In this document: one piece after another, positions 1-8,729 of the stretch
Layout of the letters: each line of letters starts with the position of its first letter
Numbering within the stretch: the first letter of the stretch is position 1
Source of the DNA: Geopsychrobacter sp.
Lineage (GTDB): Bacteria; Desulfobacterota; Desulfuromonadia; Desulfuromonadales; Geopsychrobacteraceae
Assembly: GCA_030620915.1 (NCBI GenBank)
Contig: JAUXIR010000035.1
Span: forward strand, 1 to 9,400
DNA length: 9,400 bases
Direction of reading: 5' to 3'
Notes under the pieces: model-generated
What the model saw: the letters and a program-made list of their open reading frames with translations, nothing else
What the model was told of the DNA's origin: nothing
Databases searched by the model: none
Made by a program: the position numbers and the translations under genes

Positions 1-2
1 CA

Positions 3-1073
3 CCGATTCGTGATGCTGCCGGAACTCCGATCGCCAGTGGGTCCTCAACCAGCAATGCCGGTCGAACCGGTGTGGTTCCAAATTTTTACTATACGACTAA
101 AATCTCCAACAAACTGTCCGTAGGTCTGGGCATCAATGCACTCTTCGGCTTGACGACTGAATACGACAAAACATGGGCCGGCCGCTATCATGCGGTAGAA
201 TCGGCACTGGCCACCATAAATATCAATCCAAACATCGCCTATAAAATCAATGAACAATTAAGCCTGGCGGCGGGGGTTAGTGCTCAATACATTGATGTGA
301 CCCTTTCAAGTATGGTGGATGGTTCACTAGTCGACGGCACCTACTCCAGTTCTCCAAACAAAGATATTTTCGTCGAAAACACCGCAGATGACTGGGGCTT
401 TGGTTTTAACCTGGGGCTGCTCTATCAGTTCAATGAAAAGACCCGCACGGGTCTTTCATATCGCTCACAGATCAAGCACAAGGTTGAAGGTGAAGTAAAA
501 GCGCAACTCCCGACAGCCATGCTGCCTTACGCCAGCCTGTTTCAAACACAATCCATCAATGGCGCAATCACCTTGCCAGCCTCGGCATCAGTCAGTCTTT
601 ACCATCAAATGAATAACCGTCTTGCCCTGATGGGCGATGTCAGCTGGACCGGTTGGAGCAGTTTCGACGACTTAATTATCAATTTTGAAGGGACAGGGAT
701 TGCCGGCCAGGCCAACTCACCGACAACCGAAAACTGGGAAGACAGCTGGCGCTATTCTGTCGGTGCCTCCTTCAAGGCCACCGATGAATTAACCCTGCGC
801 ACGGGTCTAGCCTACGACGAAACCCCCATCACCGATGAATATCGCACACCGCGAATTCCCGGCGAGAGCCGCACCTGGATCTCACTTGGCACAGGTTATC
901 AGTTCACGCAAAACCTAACCCTGGATTTTGCCTACGCCCATCTTTTTGTGTCCAATTCAACGTTCAGCAAAACAGCCACCCCGGGATCAGAAGATCAAGG
1001 ACGTGGAACTGTACAGGGTGAATACGAAAACTCGGTCGACATCGCCAGCGTTCAACTGACTTACAATTTCTGA
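3..1073 (+). CDS. fadL: Outer-membrane long-chain fatty acid transporter, FadL/OmpP1/TodX family (5' end missing)
   Basis: The frame is open from the first bases of the window, so the gene starts upstream and 356 codons are visible. A GTG at 72 is in frame but is not a credible start, because family-like sequence (AGRTGVVPNFYY) already runs through it. FadL-family barrels let long-chain fatty acids and other hydrophobic compounds cross the outer membrane. The visible part fits: VPNFYYTTKISNKLSVGLG, then EYDKTWAGRYHA, then a TININPNIAYKIN segment, followed by alternating β-strands. It ends in SVQLTYNF with a terminal Phe, the usual signal for outer-membrane barrel assembly. The signal peptide and N-terminal hatch are outside the window; family members are usually a little over 400 residues. 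A probable promoter after this gene suggests fadD can be transcribed separately. One sampled line of this gene was about 50% GC, against about 63% for one in fadE. The family is clear; the exact substrate is not. Confidence 0.9.
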   Translation, partial: PIRDAAGTPIASGSSTSNAGRTGVVPNFYYTTKISNKLSVGLGINALFGLTTEYDKTWAGRYHAVESALATININPNIAYKINEQLSLAAGVSAQYIDVTLSSMVDGSLVDGTYSSSPNKDIFVENTADDWGFGFNLGLLYQFNEKTRTGLSYRSQIKHKVEGEVKAQLPTAMLPYASLFQTQSINGAITLPASASVSLYHQMNNRLALMGDVSWTGWSSFDDLIINFEGTGIAGQANSPTTENWEDSWRYSVGASFKATDELTLRTGLAYDETPITDEYRTPRIPGESRTWISLGTGYQFTQNLTLDFAYAHLFVSNSTFSKTATPGSEDQGRGTVQGEYENSVDIASVQLTYNF

Positions 1074-1079
1074 CCACCC

Positions 1080-1125
1080 GCTTTTTGCTCAGAATGATTG
1101 CCTTATATCGCGCTGAGCAAAAAGC
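1080..1125 (+). terminator. Perfect 13-bp inverted repeat after fadL, possible terminator
   Basis: GCTTTTTGCTCAG (1080-1092) is exactly reverse-complementary to CTGAGCAAAAAGC (1113-1125), with a 20-nt loop. It begins 6 nt after the fadL stop codon, where a terminator would be expected. Against this, the stem is only moderately GC-rich, the loop is long, and the T-run (about 1135-1139) starts roughly 9 nt past the stem instead of directly after it. It could instead be a protein-binding site or an mRNA-stabilising hairpin. Confidence 0.4.
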
Positions 1126-1184
1126 ACAATCATCTTTTTCGTGGCATAATTTAGGTCCGAAGAAAATCGCGACAATCCACACAG

Positions 1185-1200
1185 TTGACGTAAACGTAAA
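1185..1200. promoter_or_regulatory. Imperfect 16-bp palindrome over the -35 box, candidate operator
   Basis: TTGACGTAAACGTAAA reads as TTgACGT-AA-ACGTaAA: two 7-bp arms with one mismatch around an AA centre. It covers the -35 box and half the spacer, so a bound protein would affect transcription. From memory it resembles operators assigned to MerR-family LiuR-type regulators of fatty-acid and branched-chain amino-acid catabolism in Proteobacteria. That match is recollection and was not searched. Confidence 0.45.
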
Positions 1201-1213
1201 GGCGTTATATAAC
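1185..1213 (+). promoter_or_regulatory. Sigma70-like promoter of the fadD-fadN-fadA-fadE cluster
   Basis: TTGACG (1185-1190) and TATAAC (1208-1213) are separated by exactly 17 bp, close to the housekeeping consensus. Transcription would start near 1220, leaving a leader of roughly 18 nt that contains the AAGGA ribosome binding site (1226-1230) before the ATG at 1238. This placement also excludes the in-frame ATG at 1085 as the start of fadD, because it lies upstream of the promoter. No experimental start site is available. Confidence 0.7.
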
Positions 1214-1219
1214 TTTACG
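1195..1219. promoter_or_regulatory. Nested inverted repeat over the -10 box, candidate operator
   Basis: CGTAAAG (1195-1201) pairs exactly with CTTTACG (1213-1219). Between them lies a 10-bp perfect palindrome, GTTATATAAC (1204-1213), which contains the -10 box. The repeat also shares bases with the palindrome over the -35 box. Palindromes covering the core promoter are typical of repressor sites, but the short AT-rich arms could partly be chance. Confidence 0.35.
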
Positions 1220-1237
1220 AGCCCTAAGGATATCAAG

Positions 1238-3085
1238 ATGAGTAAACTGCCCTACAAATCAATTCCAGCCATGCTCCGCAACAGCGCCGCCCAACATGCA
1301 CAGCGACCAGCGATCAGCTATAAAAAATCTGGAAAGATTATCACCCTCAACTATGCCGAATTTTACCAGCGGGTGCTGATGGCTGCTCGTGGCCTGCGCC
1401 GTGCCGGCATGTCTCCGGGAGACCGGGTGGCGATATTCTCTGAAAATCGAGCAGGCTGGGCGATCTCCGACCTAGGTATCCAGACAGCCCTCGGCATCAC
1501 CGTTCCTATCTATGCGACGAACACCGGGGAGCAAGCCGCCTACGTTATCAATCACAGCGGGGCTCGGATTGTTTTTGTTTCGACCCGGCAACAATATGAA
1601 AAACTAATCTCCATCAAGGACCAGATCCCCGATGTCGAGCTGGTCGTCTCTTTTGAACGCTTCCTCGGCCTGCGCGATCTGCCGGTCTACTCACTCTACC
1701 AGCTATCCGAGGTCTCTTACCCGCTGACCGACAAGGAACAGCAGGAGATCGAGGGCTGGATCGACCAGATCGAACCGCAGGATCTGATCACGGTGATCTA
1801 CACCTCGGGGACCACCGGTCAACCGAAGGGAGTCATGCTCAGCCAGGCCAACATGGTCTTCAATGCGACTGCCGGTATGGAGAAGCTCGAAGGACTGGAT
1901 CCTTCCGAGGTGTTCCTCAGCTTTCTGCCCCTGAGTCATGTACTCGAGCGCACCGCGGGTTACCATGCGGCGATATTGTGCGGCTGTCACATCGCATTTG
2001 CCGAAAGCGCCGACAAGGTGGTCGAAAACATTCTCGATTTCCGCCCCAGTGTCATGGTCAGCGTGCCGCGCCTGTTTGAAAAGATCTACTCGCGCATCTA
2101 CGAAAACGTTCATCAAAGCAGCGCCCTCAAGCGCAAACTCTTCCACCGCGCCGTGCGCCGTGGCCGTGAATATATGATGGATCGCTATATCGAACCCCGA
2201 CCGATCAGCCTTGTGCGGAAGCTTGAGTACAAACTGTTTGACCGTTTGGTCTTCAGCAAAATCCGCGCTCGTTTCGGCGGGCGACTGCGCTACTTCATCT
2301 CCGGTGGCGCTCCGCTCGACAAGACGATCAACGAGTTCATGTGGACGATCGGCATCCCGACCTTTGAGGGTTACGGACTGACCGAAACCAGCCCGGCTCT
2401 CACCATGAATGCACCCTGGAAGGTCCGCTTCGGCTCGGTCGGCACCCTGCTCGAAGAGACCGAGGCGAAACTCGCCGACGACGGGGAACTGCTGGTCAAA
2501 GGACCGCAGGTGATGAGCGGCTACTACAACGACCAGCAGGCCACCGACGAGGCGTTTGAGGACGGCTGGTTTAAAACCGGAGATATCGCGACCATCGACG
2601 AGGACGGCTACATCTTCATCGTCGATCGCAAAAAAGAGATCATCGTCACCGCAGGGGGCAAGAATATCGCGCCCCAAGCGATCGAAAACGAGCTGCGCCT
2701 CGATAAATATATCTCGCAGGCTTTTGTCTACGGCGACCGCAAGCCCTGCCTGGTCGCGCTACTGACACCGAATATCGACCGTCTGCTTGAGTTCGCCAAG
2801 TCCGAAAAAATCTCCTACCTCGATACCAATGAACTGGTGAACAGCAGCCGAACCCAGGAGCTCTATGCCGAGCGGATCGCGGAGGTGAACAAGCACCTTC
2901 CCCCCTATGAAACCATCAAGAATTTTGTACTTCTACCACAGGAGTTTTCGATTGAGGGAGGCGAACTCACACCGACCATGAAGATGAAACGCAAGGTCAT
3001 CTATGAAAAGTATCGTGACAAGATTGAAGCTCTCTACCACAACCAAAGTGTCACCGGACCAACTCTAAACGGAGGAAAATCATGA
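1238..3085 (+). CDS. fadD: Long-chain acyl-CoA synthetase (AMP-forming)
   Basis: This enzyme activates free fatty acids to acyl-CoA using ATP and CoA, the entry step of β-oxidation. I chose ATG 1238 (615 aa, MSKLPYKSIPAML) because AAGGA lies 7 nt upstream and the promoter sits just before it; the longer in-frame start at 1085 precedes the promoter. The adenylate-forming motifs are complete. The P-loop YTSGTTGQPKG is at about residues 188-198 and the A5 motif YGLTET at 379-384. TGD at 447-449 precedes DRKKEIIVTAGGKNIAP at 463-479. Near the C-terminus is LTPTMKMKRK, where Lys582 is probably the catalytic lysine. The length and the DRKKEIIVTAGGK style fit the larger COG1022 (ACSL/ACSBG-like) synthetases rather than the shorter E. 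coli FadD of about 560 aa. It has no signal peptide and probably works in the cytoplasm or at the inner membrane. Its stop overlaps the fadN start as ATGA, implying translational coupling. Confidence 0.93.
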   Translation: MSKLPYKSIPAMLRNSAAQHAQRPAISYKKSGKIITLNYAEFYQRVLMAARGLRRAGMSPGDRVAIFSENRAGWAISDLGIQTALGITVPIYATNTGEQAAYVINHSGARIVFVSTRQQYEKLISIKDQIPDVELVVSFERFLGLRDLPVYSLYQLSEVSYPLTDKEQQEIEGWIDQIEPQDLITVIYTSGTTGQPKGVMLSQANMVFNATAGMEKLEGLDPSEVFLSFLPLSHVLERTAGYHAAILCGCHIAFAESADKVVENILDFRPSVMVSVPRLFEKIYSRIYENVHQSSALKRKLFHRAVRRGREYMMDRYIEPRPISLVRKLEYKLFDRLVFSKIRARFGGRLRYFISGGAPLDKTINEFMWTIGIPTFEGYGLTETSPALTMNAPWKVRFGSVGTLLEETEAKLADDGELLVKGPQVMSGYYNDQQATDEAFEDGWFKTGDIATIDEDGYIFIVDRKKEIIVTAGGKNIAPQAIENELRLDKYISQAFVYGDRKPCLVALLTPNIDRLLEFAKSEKISYLDTNELVNSSRTQELYAERIAEVNKHLPPYETIKNFVLLPQEFSIEGGELTPTMKMKRKVIYEKYRDKIEALYHNQSVTGPTLNGGKS

Positions 3086-5469
3086 GGCAGATCAACAAGG
3101 TTGCTGTTTTAGGCGCAGGCGTCATGGGCGCCACCATTGCCGCCCATCTGGCCAATGCCGGGCTCGATGTGCTGATGCTCGACATTGCGCCGAACAAATT
3201 GACCGCCAAAGAGGAAGCCGCAGGGCTGACCCTTGAGAGCCCGCAGGTTCGCAACCGAATCGTTGCCAACGGCCGCGAGGCCTTGAAAAAACTTAAGCCC
3301 GCGCCACTCTACCTGCCGCAATATCTGCAGCAGATCGTTATCGGCAATCTCAGCGATGACCTGGCAAAACTTAAAACTTGCGATTGGGTGATCGAGGTCG
3401 TCATCGAGCAGATGGCGATCAAGAAGAGCCTGCTGACCAGCCTGGTGCCCTATCTGGCCGAAGGCGCCATCCTCTCGACCAACACCAGCGGTCTTTCGAT
3501 CAATGAGTTGGCCGAGGTACTGCCGCCTGAGGTTCAAAAAAACTTCCTGGTGACCCACTTCTTCAATCCGCCGCGTTACATGCGTCTGCTCGAGATTGTG
3601 CCCTGCGCCCAGACCGATCCGCAGGTTGTTGCGGGACTGGCCGATTTCATCAACCACCGGCTCGGCAAGGGGGTCGTCTACGCCAAGGACACGACCAACT
3701 TCATCGCCAACCGGATCGGGGTCTACGCCATTTTCAAAGGGCTCGAGCATATGCTCGACATGGGGCTGACGGTTGAAGAGGTCGACAGCGTAGCCGGCCC
3801 GGCGACGGCCCGGCCACGCACCGCAGCATTCCGCACCGCCGACCTGGTCGGAATCGACACCCTGGTTCATGTCGCCAACAATTCCTACGAATACCTGCCG
3901 AACGACGAGGAACGCGAGGTTTTCAAGATTCCGCCCTTCGTCCAGCAGATGGTCGAGAAGGGTCTGCTCGGCAACAAGAGCAAGGCCGGCTTATACAAAA
4001 AAGAAAAGATCGACGGCAAGCGCCAGGTCTTCTACTACGACTTCAACAGCGGTGAATACAAAGCGGCCGAAAAACCGAAATTCGCCTCGGTACAGGCGGT
4101 CAAACAGATCGACGATCCCGCCAAGAAGGTGGCGATGATGGTCGCGGCCGGCGACAAGGGGAGCGAATTCGCCTGGCGCTCGCTACGCGACACCCTGATC
4201 TACGCCCTGAACCGCATCCCCGAAATCGCCGACGATCTGGTCAATATCGACAACGCCATGAAGTGGGGCTTCAACTGGGAGATCGGTCCCTTCGAGATGT
4301 TCGACGCCATCGGCGTGAAGAACTTCGTTGCCCGCGCCGATAAGGATGGCATCACCGTTCCCGAGGTGCTGCGCACGATCGACAGCTTCTATCGCTTCAA
4401 CGAGGCAGGAGCACAAGAGTACTTCGATCTCGAATCGAACAGCTACCAGCCGATTGAGCAGACCGCCGGGACCATCAACCTGCAGATCCTCAAGCGTGCA
4501 CAGGGTGTAGTCGAAAAGAATTCGAGCTGCAGCTTGCACGATCTGGGCGACGGGGTTTTCGGTCTCGAATTTCATTCCAAGATGAATTCGATCAGCGGCG
4601 ATATTCTGGCCATGACCCAGAAGGCGGTTAAACGTGCCGAGGCCGAAGGCGTGGGCTTGGTGGTCGGCAACCAGGGGACCAACTTCTCGGTCGGTGCCAA
4701 TCTGATGTTGATGGCCGTCGCCCTGGCTGAAGGCGCCTACGACGATATCAACATGATGATCAAGCAGTTCCAGAAGGCGACCATGTCTCTCAAACTGTCG
4801 CGAGTGCCGGTGGTGGTGGCACCTTTCGGCATGACCCTGGGTGGCGGCTGCGAATATGCCCTGCACGCCTCGGCAATCAATGCCTCGGCCGAAACCTACA
4901 TGGGTCTGGTCGAAATCGGCGTCGGTCTACTCCCCGCCGGTGGCGGGACCAAAGAGATGTGCCTGCGCGCCGTGGAACAGGCTGCACACACCGGCATCGA
5001 TGTCACCCCCTTTATCTTTAAATACTTCCAGCAGATCGGCATGGCCAAGGTCGCCATGGGCGCCGCTGAACTCTACGACATGGGCTATATGCGTCAGGCC
5101 GACAGTATCACCATGAACCCCGAGCGATTGATTGCCGATGCCAAACAAAAGGTCCTCGGCATGGCACCCAACTTCCGCCCACGTCGCGCAGCCGAGAACA
5201 TCCCGGCTCCGGGTCGCAGCATCGCCGCCAGCATCAAGAGTCAGCTCTGGAACATGCAGGCCGGCGGCTTTGTCACCGCATACGAGATGGAAGTCGGCGG
5301 ACTGATCGCCGATGTTATCTGCGGCGGCAACGTACCGGCCGGAACACCGATTTCCGAAGACTATCTGTTGCAGCTTGAGCGCGAAGGCTTCCTCAAGCTC
5401 TGCGGCAACAAAAAGACCGTCGAGCGCATTCAGCACATGCTCAAAACCGGCAAACCGCTACGGAATTAA
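3082..5469 (+). CDS. fadN: Bifunctional 3-hydroxyacyl-CoA dehydrogenase / enoyl-CoA hydratase, FadN type
   Basis: The 795-aa protein joins two successive β-oxidation steps: hydration of trans-2-enoyl-CoA and NAD-dependent oxidation of L-3-hydroxyacyl-CoA. The dehydrogenase comes first. Its Rossmann motif GAGVMG is at residues 11-16, with Asp34 as the likely NAD-selecting acid, STNTSG at 132-137, and the catalytic pair His159 (in THFFNPP) and Glu171, 12 residues apart as in known HADs. NFIANRIG (206-213) opens the C-terminal dehydrogenase region, and a second such repeat contains WGFNWEIGPFEMFD (395-408). The hydratase domain lies at about 505-700, with NFSVGANL (534-541) in the oxyanion region and catalytic Glu591 (GGGCEYAL) and Glu611 (GLVEIGVGLLP), spaced 20 apart as in FadB. 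This order is opposite to E. coli FadB and matches B. subtilis FadN (about 789 aa). GGAGG at 3071-3075 lies 6 nt before the ATG, inside the end of fadD. Confidence 0.94.
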   Translation: MRQINKVAVLGAGVMGATIAAHLANAGLDVLMLDIAPNKLTAKEEAAGLTLESPQVRNRIVANGREALKKLKPAPLYLPQYLQQIVIGNLSDDLAKLKTCDWVIEVVIEQMAIKKSLLTSLVPYLAEGAILSTNTSGLSINELAEVLPPEVQKNFLVTHFFNPPRYMRLLEIVPCAQTDPQVVAGLADFINHRLGKGVVYAKDTTNFIANRIGVYAIFKGLEHMLDMGLTVEEVDSVAGPATARPRTAAFRTADLVGIDTLVHVANNSYEYLPNDEEREVFKIPPFVQQMVEKGLLGNKSKAGLYKKEKIDGKRQVFYYDFNSGEYKAAEKPKFASVQAVKQIDDPAKKVAMMVAAGDKGSEFAWRSLRDTLIYALNRIPEIADDLVNIDNAMKWGFNWEIGPFEMFDAIGVKNFVARADKDGITVPEVLRTIDSFYRFNEAGAQEYFDLESNSYQPIEQTAGTINLQILKRAQGVVEKNSSCSLHDLGDGVFGLEFHSKMNSISGDILAMTQKAVKRAEAEGVGLVVGNQGTNFSVGANLMLMAVALAEGAYDDINMMIKQFQKATMSLKLSRVPVVVAPFGMTLGGGCEYALHASAINASAETYMGLVEIGVGLLPAGGGTKEMCLRAVEQAAHTGIDVTPFIFKYFQQIGMAKVAMGAAELYDMGYMRQADSITMNPERLIADAKQKVLGMAPNFRPRRAAENIPAPGRSIAASIKSQLWNMQAGGFVTAYEMEVGGLIADVICGGNVPAGTPISEDYLLQLEREGFLKLCGNKKTVERIQHMLKTGKPLRN

Positions 5470-5477
5470 GAGTAATA

Positions 5478-5669
5478 TGGCCACCAAGGCACCAAGAACA
5501 CCAAGAAGATCAATCCCTATTTAACGCAGAGGCTGAGAGGGGCCGAGACGGAGAGAAAATCGAAATCTTTTAGGGTTAAAACCAAAAAAACAGATTTTAT
5601 GCTTTTCTCTCCGACTCTCCTTCTCAGCGACTCTCCGTTAAAATGTTTTTCTTGGTGCCTTGGTGGCTA
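5478..5669. repeat. Nested palindromic element between fadN and fadA
   Basis: This fills most of the 238-bp gap. The outer arms are a perfect 19-bp inverted repeat (5480-5498 with 5649-5667), starting GCCACCAAGG and ending in CCTTGGTGGC. Inside lies a second, imperfect stem of about 40 nt. Its left side begins TTTAACG (5520-5526) and ends CGGAGAGAAAA (5549-5559); the right side has TTTTCTCTCCG (5603-5613), an exact 11-bp match, and ends in CGTTAAA. A 6-bp AAATCT/AGATTT stem (5563-5568, 5592-5597) closes the AT-rich centre. The element has no credible ORF. I recall similar CACCAAGG and TTAACGCAGAG intergenic sequences scattered through genomes of Desulfuromonadales and other environmental bacteria, suggesting a dispersed non-autonomous repeat; only one copy is in this window. 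Transcribed as part of the operon, it would fold into a long RNA hairpin. Confidence 0.8.
5481..5507 (+). repeat. Three tandem 9-nt units in the left arm of the palindromic element
   Basis: The left outer arm consists of CCACCAAGG, CACCAAGAA and CACCAAGAA in direct succession. The right arm (5649-5667) has the complement of only two units, so the third left unit is unpaired in a hairpin. This suggests gain or loss of a unit by slippage. Confidence 0.75.
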
Positions 5670-5707
5670 AAACGAATTTCAGATTTAACCCATACGGAGG
5701 ATAAAAG

Positions 5708-6880
<1,173 letters not shown>

Positions 6881-6912
6881 CACTTAAATCTAATAAATAA
6901 AGCGAGGTAAAC

Positions 6913-8691
6913 ATGAGCAAGCAACTGAAAAAAGGCGGCGAGTTTCTGATCGCTGAAACCGACTGCAGTGAGATTTTCACCCCGGAAGATTTCAGCGACG
7001 AGCAGAGGCAGATCGCCGAGACCACCAGCGACTTTGTTGAAAATGAGATCATGCCGAAGGCCGATGAGATCGAAGCCGGTCGATTCGACCTGGTCGTCGA
7101 AGGGATGAAAAAATGCGGCGAACTCGGCCTGCTGATGATCGACGGCCCCGAAGAGTACGGCGGCCTTGAGCTCGACAAGGCGACCAGCATGCTGGCCGCC
7201 GAAAAGATCGCGCCGGCCGGTTCTTTCTCGGTCGCCTACGCCTGCCATACCGGCATCGCTACCCTGCCGCTGGTCTACTACGGCACCCCCGCGCAGAAAG
7301 CGCAGTATCTCGAAAAACTGCTGACCGGCGAATGGATAGGCGCCTATTGCCTGACCGAACCGGGCAGCGGCTCCGATGCCCTGGGCGCCCGGGCCACCGC
7401 CGTACTCAGCGATGACGGCAAGCACTATATCCTCAACGGCACCAAGCAGTTCATCACCAACGGCTCCTTTTCCGATCTTTACACCATCTTCGCTCAGGTC
7501 GCTAAAACCAAGTTCACCGCCTTTCTGGTCGAGCGGACCTTCGAAGGCCTGGTGGTCGGCCCCGAGGAGAAGAAACTCGGTATCAAGGGCTCCTCGACCA
7601 CCCAGATCATCCTCGACAACTGCAAGGTTCCGGTTGAAAACCTGCTCGGTGAAATCGGCAAGGGACACAAGATCGCCTTTAACGTCTTGAATGTCGGGCG
7701 CTTCAAGCTCGGCGCCGCAGTCACCGGCGCAGCCAAGTACGCCCTGTCGGTCGGGATCAAGTACGCCAACGAACGCAAGCAGTTCGAGACCCCGATCGGC
7801 GAATTCGGCGCCATCGGCGAGAAGATCGCCAACCTGCAGGCCGAACTTTTTGCATCCGAATCACTGATCTACCGCCTGGCCGGCCTGCTCGACGACAAGC
7901 TGGCGACCATCGACAAGTCGGTCGACAACTACTACGAGGAGTACCAGAAGGGGATTGAGGAATACGCCCCCGAGTGCGCCATCGCCAAGGTCTACTGCTC
8001 CGAAGTCCTGGCCCGCGTGGTCGACGAGGTGGTGCAGATCCACGGTGGCTACGGCTTTACCGCCGAGTATCCGGCCGAGCGTTTCTATCGCGATGAGCGG
8101 ATCAACCGGATCTTCGAAGGGACCAACGAGATCAACCGCTTGCTGATTCCGGGAATGATCCTTAAGCGCTCGATGAAGGGTGAACTACCGCTGCAAGCCG
8201 AAGCGATGAAGGCCTTCGAATCGCTGATGACTCCGAGCTTCCCCGAGCTCGACGAAGAGGATCCCTTCGCCGCCGAGAAGGATCTGCTCAAGAACCTCAA
8301 GACCCTCTTTCTGATCCTGGCCGGCGCCGGGGTGCAGAAATACATGGAGAAGCTCTCCGAGCAGCAGGAGATCCTGATGGCGGCGGCCGACGTCACCATC
8401 CAGATTTTCGCCATCGAAAGCGCGGTTTTGCGTGCTGAAAAGGGCTATGCTCAAGCGAGTGAGGCCCGCAAGGAACTACTCAAGGCGGCGGTCAAGGTTT
8501 GTACATTCAACGCCACCGAGATCGCCGGCACGGCGGCCAAGCGCGGCGCCTTCTACGTTGAAGAAGGCGATACCCTGACCATGATCCTCTCCGGCGTGCG
8601 CCGTTTTGCCAAATACGATGCCAGCGGTCTGATGCAGGCCACACGTCTGCTCGCCAGCCGTTCGCTCGAAGAAGAAAAATATCTCTTTTAA
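6913..8691 (+). CDS. fadE: Long/very-long-chain acyl-CoA dehydrogenase with C-terminal extension
   Basis: This FAD enzyme makes the trans-2 double bond in acyl-CoA, the first oxidation of the cycle, and normally passes electrons to electron-transfer flavoprotein. The N-terminal helical domain (about residues 25-145) is followed by CLTEPGSGSDA, whose LTEPGSGSD is at 147-155, and the β-domain with KQFITNG. The C-terminal helical domain carries NERKQFETPIGEFGAI, VQIHGGYGF and RIFEGTNEINR, where Glu402 is the expected catalytic base by alignment with VLCAD and MCAD. About 180 further residues extend beyond the usual 380-400-aa core, as in mitochondrial VLCAD/ACAD9 and B. subtilis FadE (594 aa), which also ends the fadNAE operon. 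It is unlike the roughly 814-aa E. coli FadE. GAGG at 6904-6907 lies 5 nt before ATG 6913. No membrane segment is evident. No etf genes are in the window, so the electron acceptor must be encoded elsewhere. Confidence 0.93.
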   Translation: MSKQLKKGGEFLIAETDCSEIFTPEDFSDEQRQIAETTSDFVENEIMPKADEIEAGRFDLVVEGMKKCGELGLLMIDGPEEYGGLELDKATSMLAAEKIAPAGSFSVAYACHTGIATLPLVYYGTPAQKAQYLEKLLTGEWIGAYCLTEPGSGSDALGARATAVLSDDGKHYILNGTKQFITNGSFSDLYTIFAQVAKTKFTAFLVERTFEGLVVGPEEKKLGIKGSSTTQIILDNCKVPVENLLGEIGKGHKIAFNVLNVGRFKLGAAVTGAAKYALSVGIKYANERKQFETPIGEFGAIGEKIANLQAELFASESLIYRLAGLLDDKLATIDKSVDNYYEEYQKGIEEYAPECAIAKVYCSEVLARVVDEVVQIHGGYGFTAEYPAERFYRDERINRIFEGTNEINRLLIPGMILKRSMKGELPLQAEAMKAFESLMTPSFPELDEEDPFAAEKDLLKNLKTLFLILAGAGVQKYMEKLSEQQEILMAAADVTIQIFAIESAVLRAEKGYAQASEARKELLKAAVKVCTFNATEIAGTAAKRGAFYVEEGDTLTMILSGVRRFAKYDASGLMQATRLLASRSLEEEKYLF

Positions 8692-8699
8692 CCAGACAA

Positions 8700-8729
8700 T
8701 CGCGGGGGCAGGGCAGCCTACCCCCGCGA
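8700..8729 (+). terminator. GC-rich hairpin between fadE and the MBL-fold gene
   Basis: TCGCGGGGG (8700-8708) pairs perfectly with CCCCCGCGA (8721-8729) around a 12-nt loop. It starts 8 nt after the fadE stop, a usual terminator position, but no T-run follows (GACACGAGCC). It ends only 10 nt before the next start codon. It may therefore be a partial terminator, an mRNA 3'-end protector for fadE, or a structure that limits ribosome access to the next gene. Confidence 0.45.

Noticed and set aside
1085..1237. 51-residue N-terminal extension of fadD from an in-frame ATG at 1085
   Set aside because: It would start inside the inverted repeat and before the promoter, has no family similarity, and ATG 1238 has a proper ribosome binding site.
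1703..2677. Long open frame on the minus strand inside fadD (324 codons)
   Set aside because: It lies wholly opposite a motif-complete synthetase gene, shows no recognisable domain and looks like a codon-bias shadow.
3109..3870. Minus-strand open frame opposite fadN (253 codons)
   Set aside because: The sense strand encodes an intact dehydrogenase domain; the antisense product has no recognisable motif.
5660..5707. Possible promoter for fadA (TTGGTG followed about 16 bp later by GATTTA)
   Set aside because: Both boxes are poor, and TTGGTG belongs to the palindromic element arm, so it is explained by the repeat.
5470..5707. CRISPR-like or small RNA gene in the fadN-fadA gap
   Set aside because: There are no regularly spaced repeats with unique spacers; the repeats are arms of one palindrome, and no independent promoter is evident.
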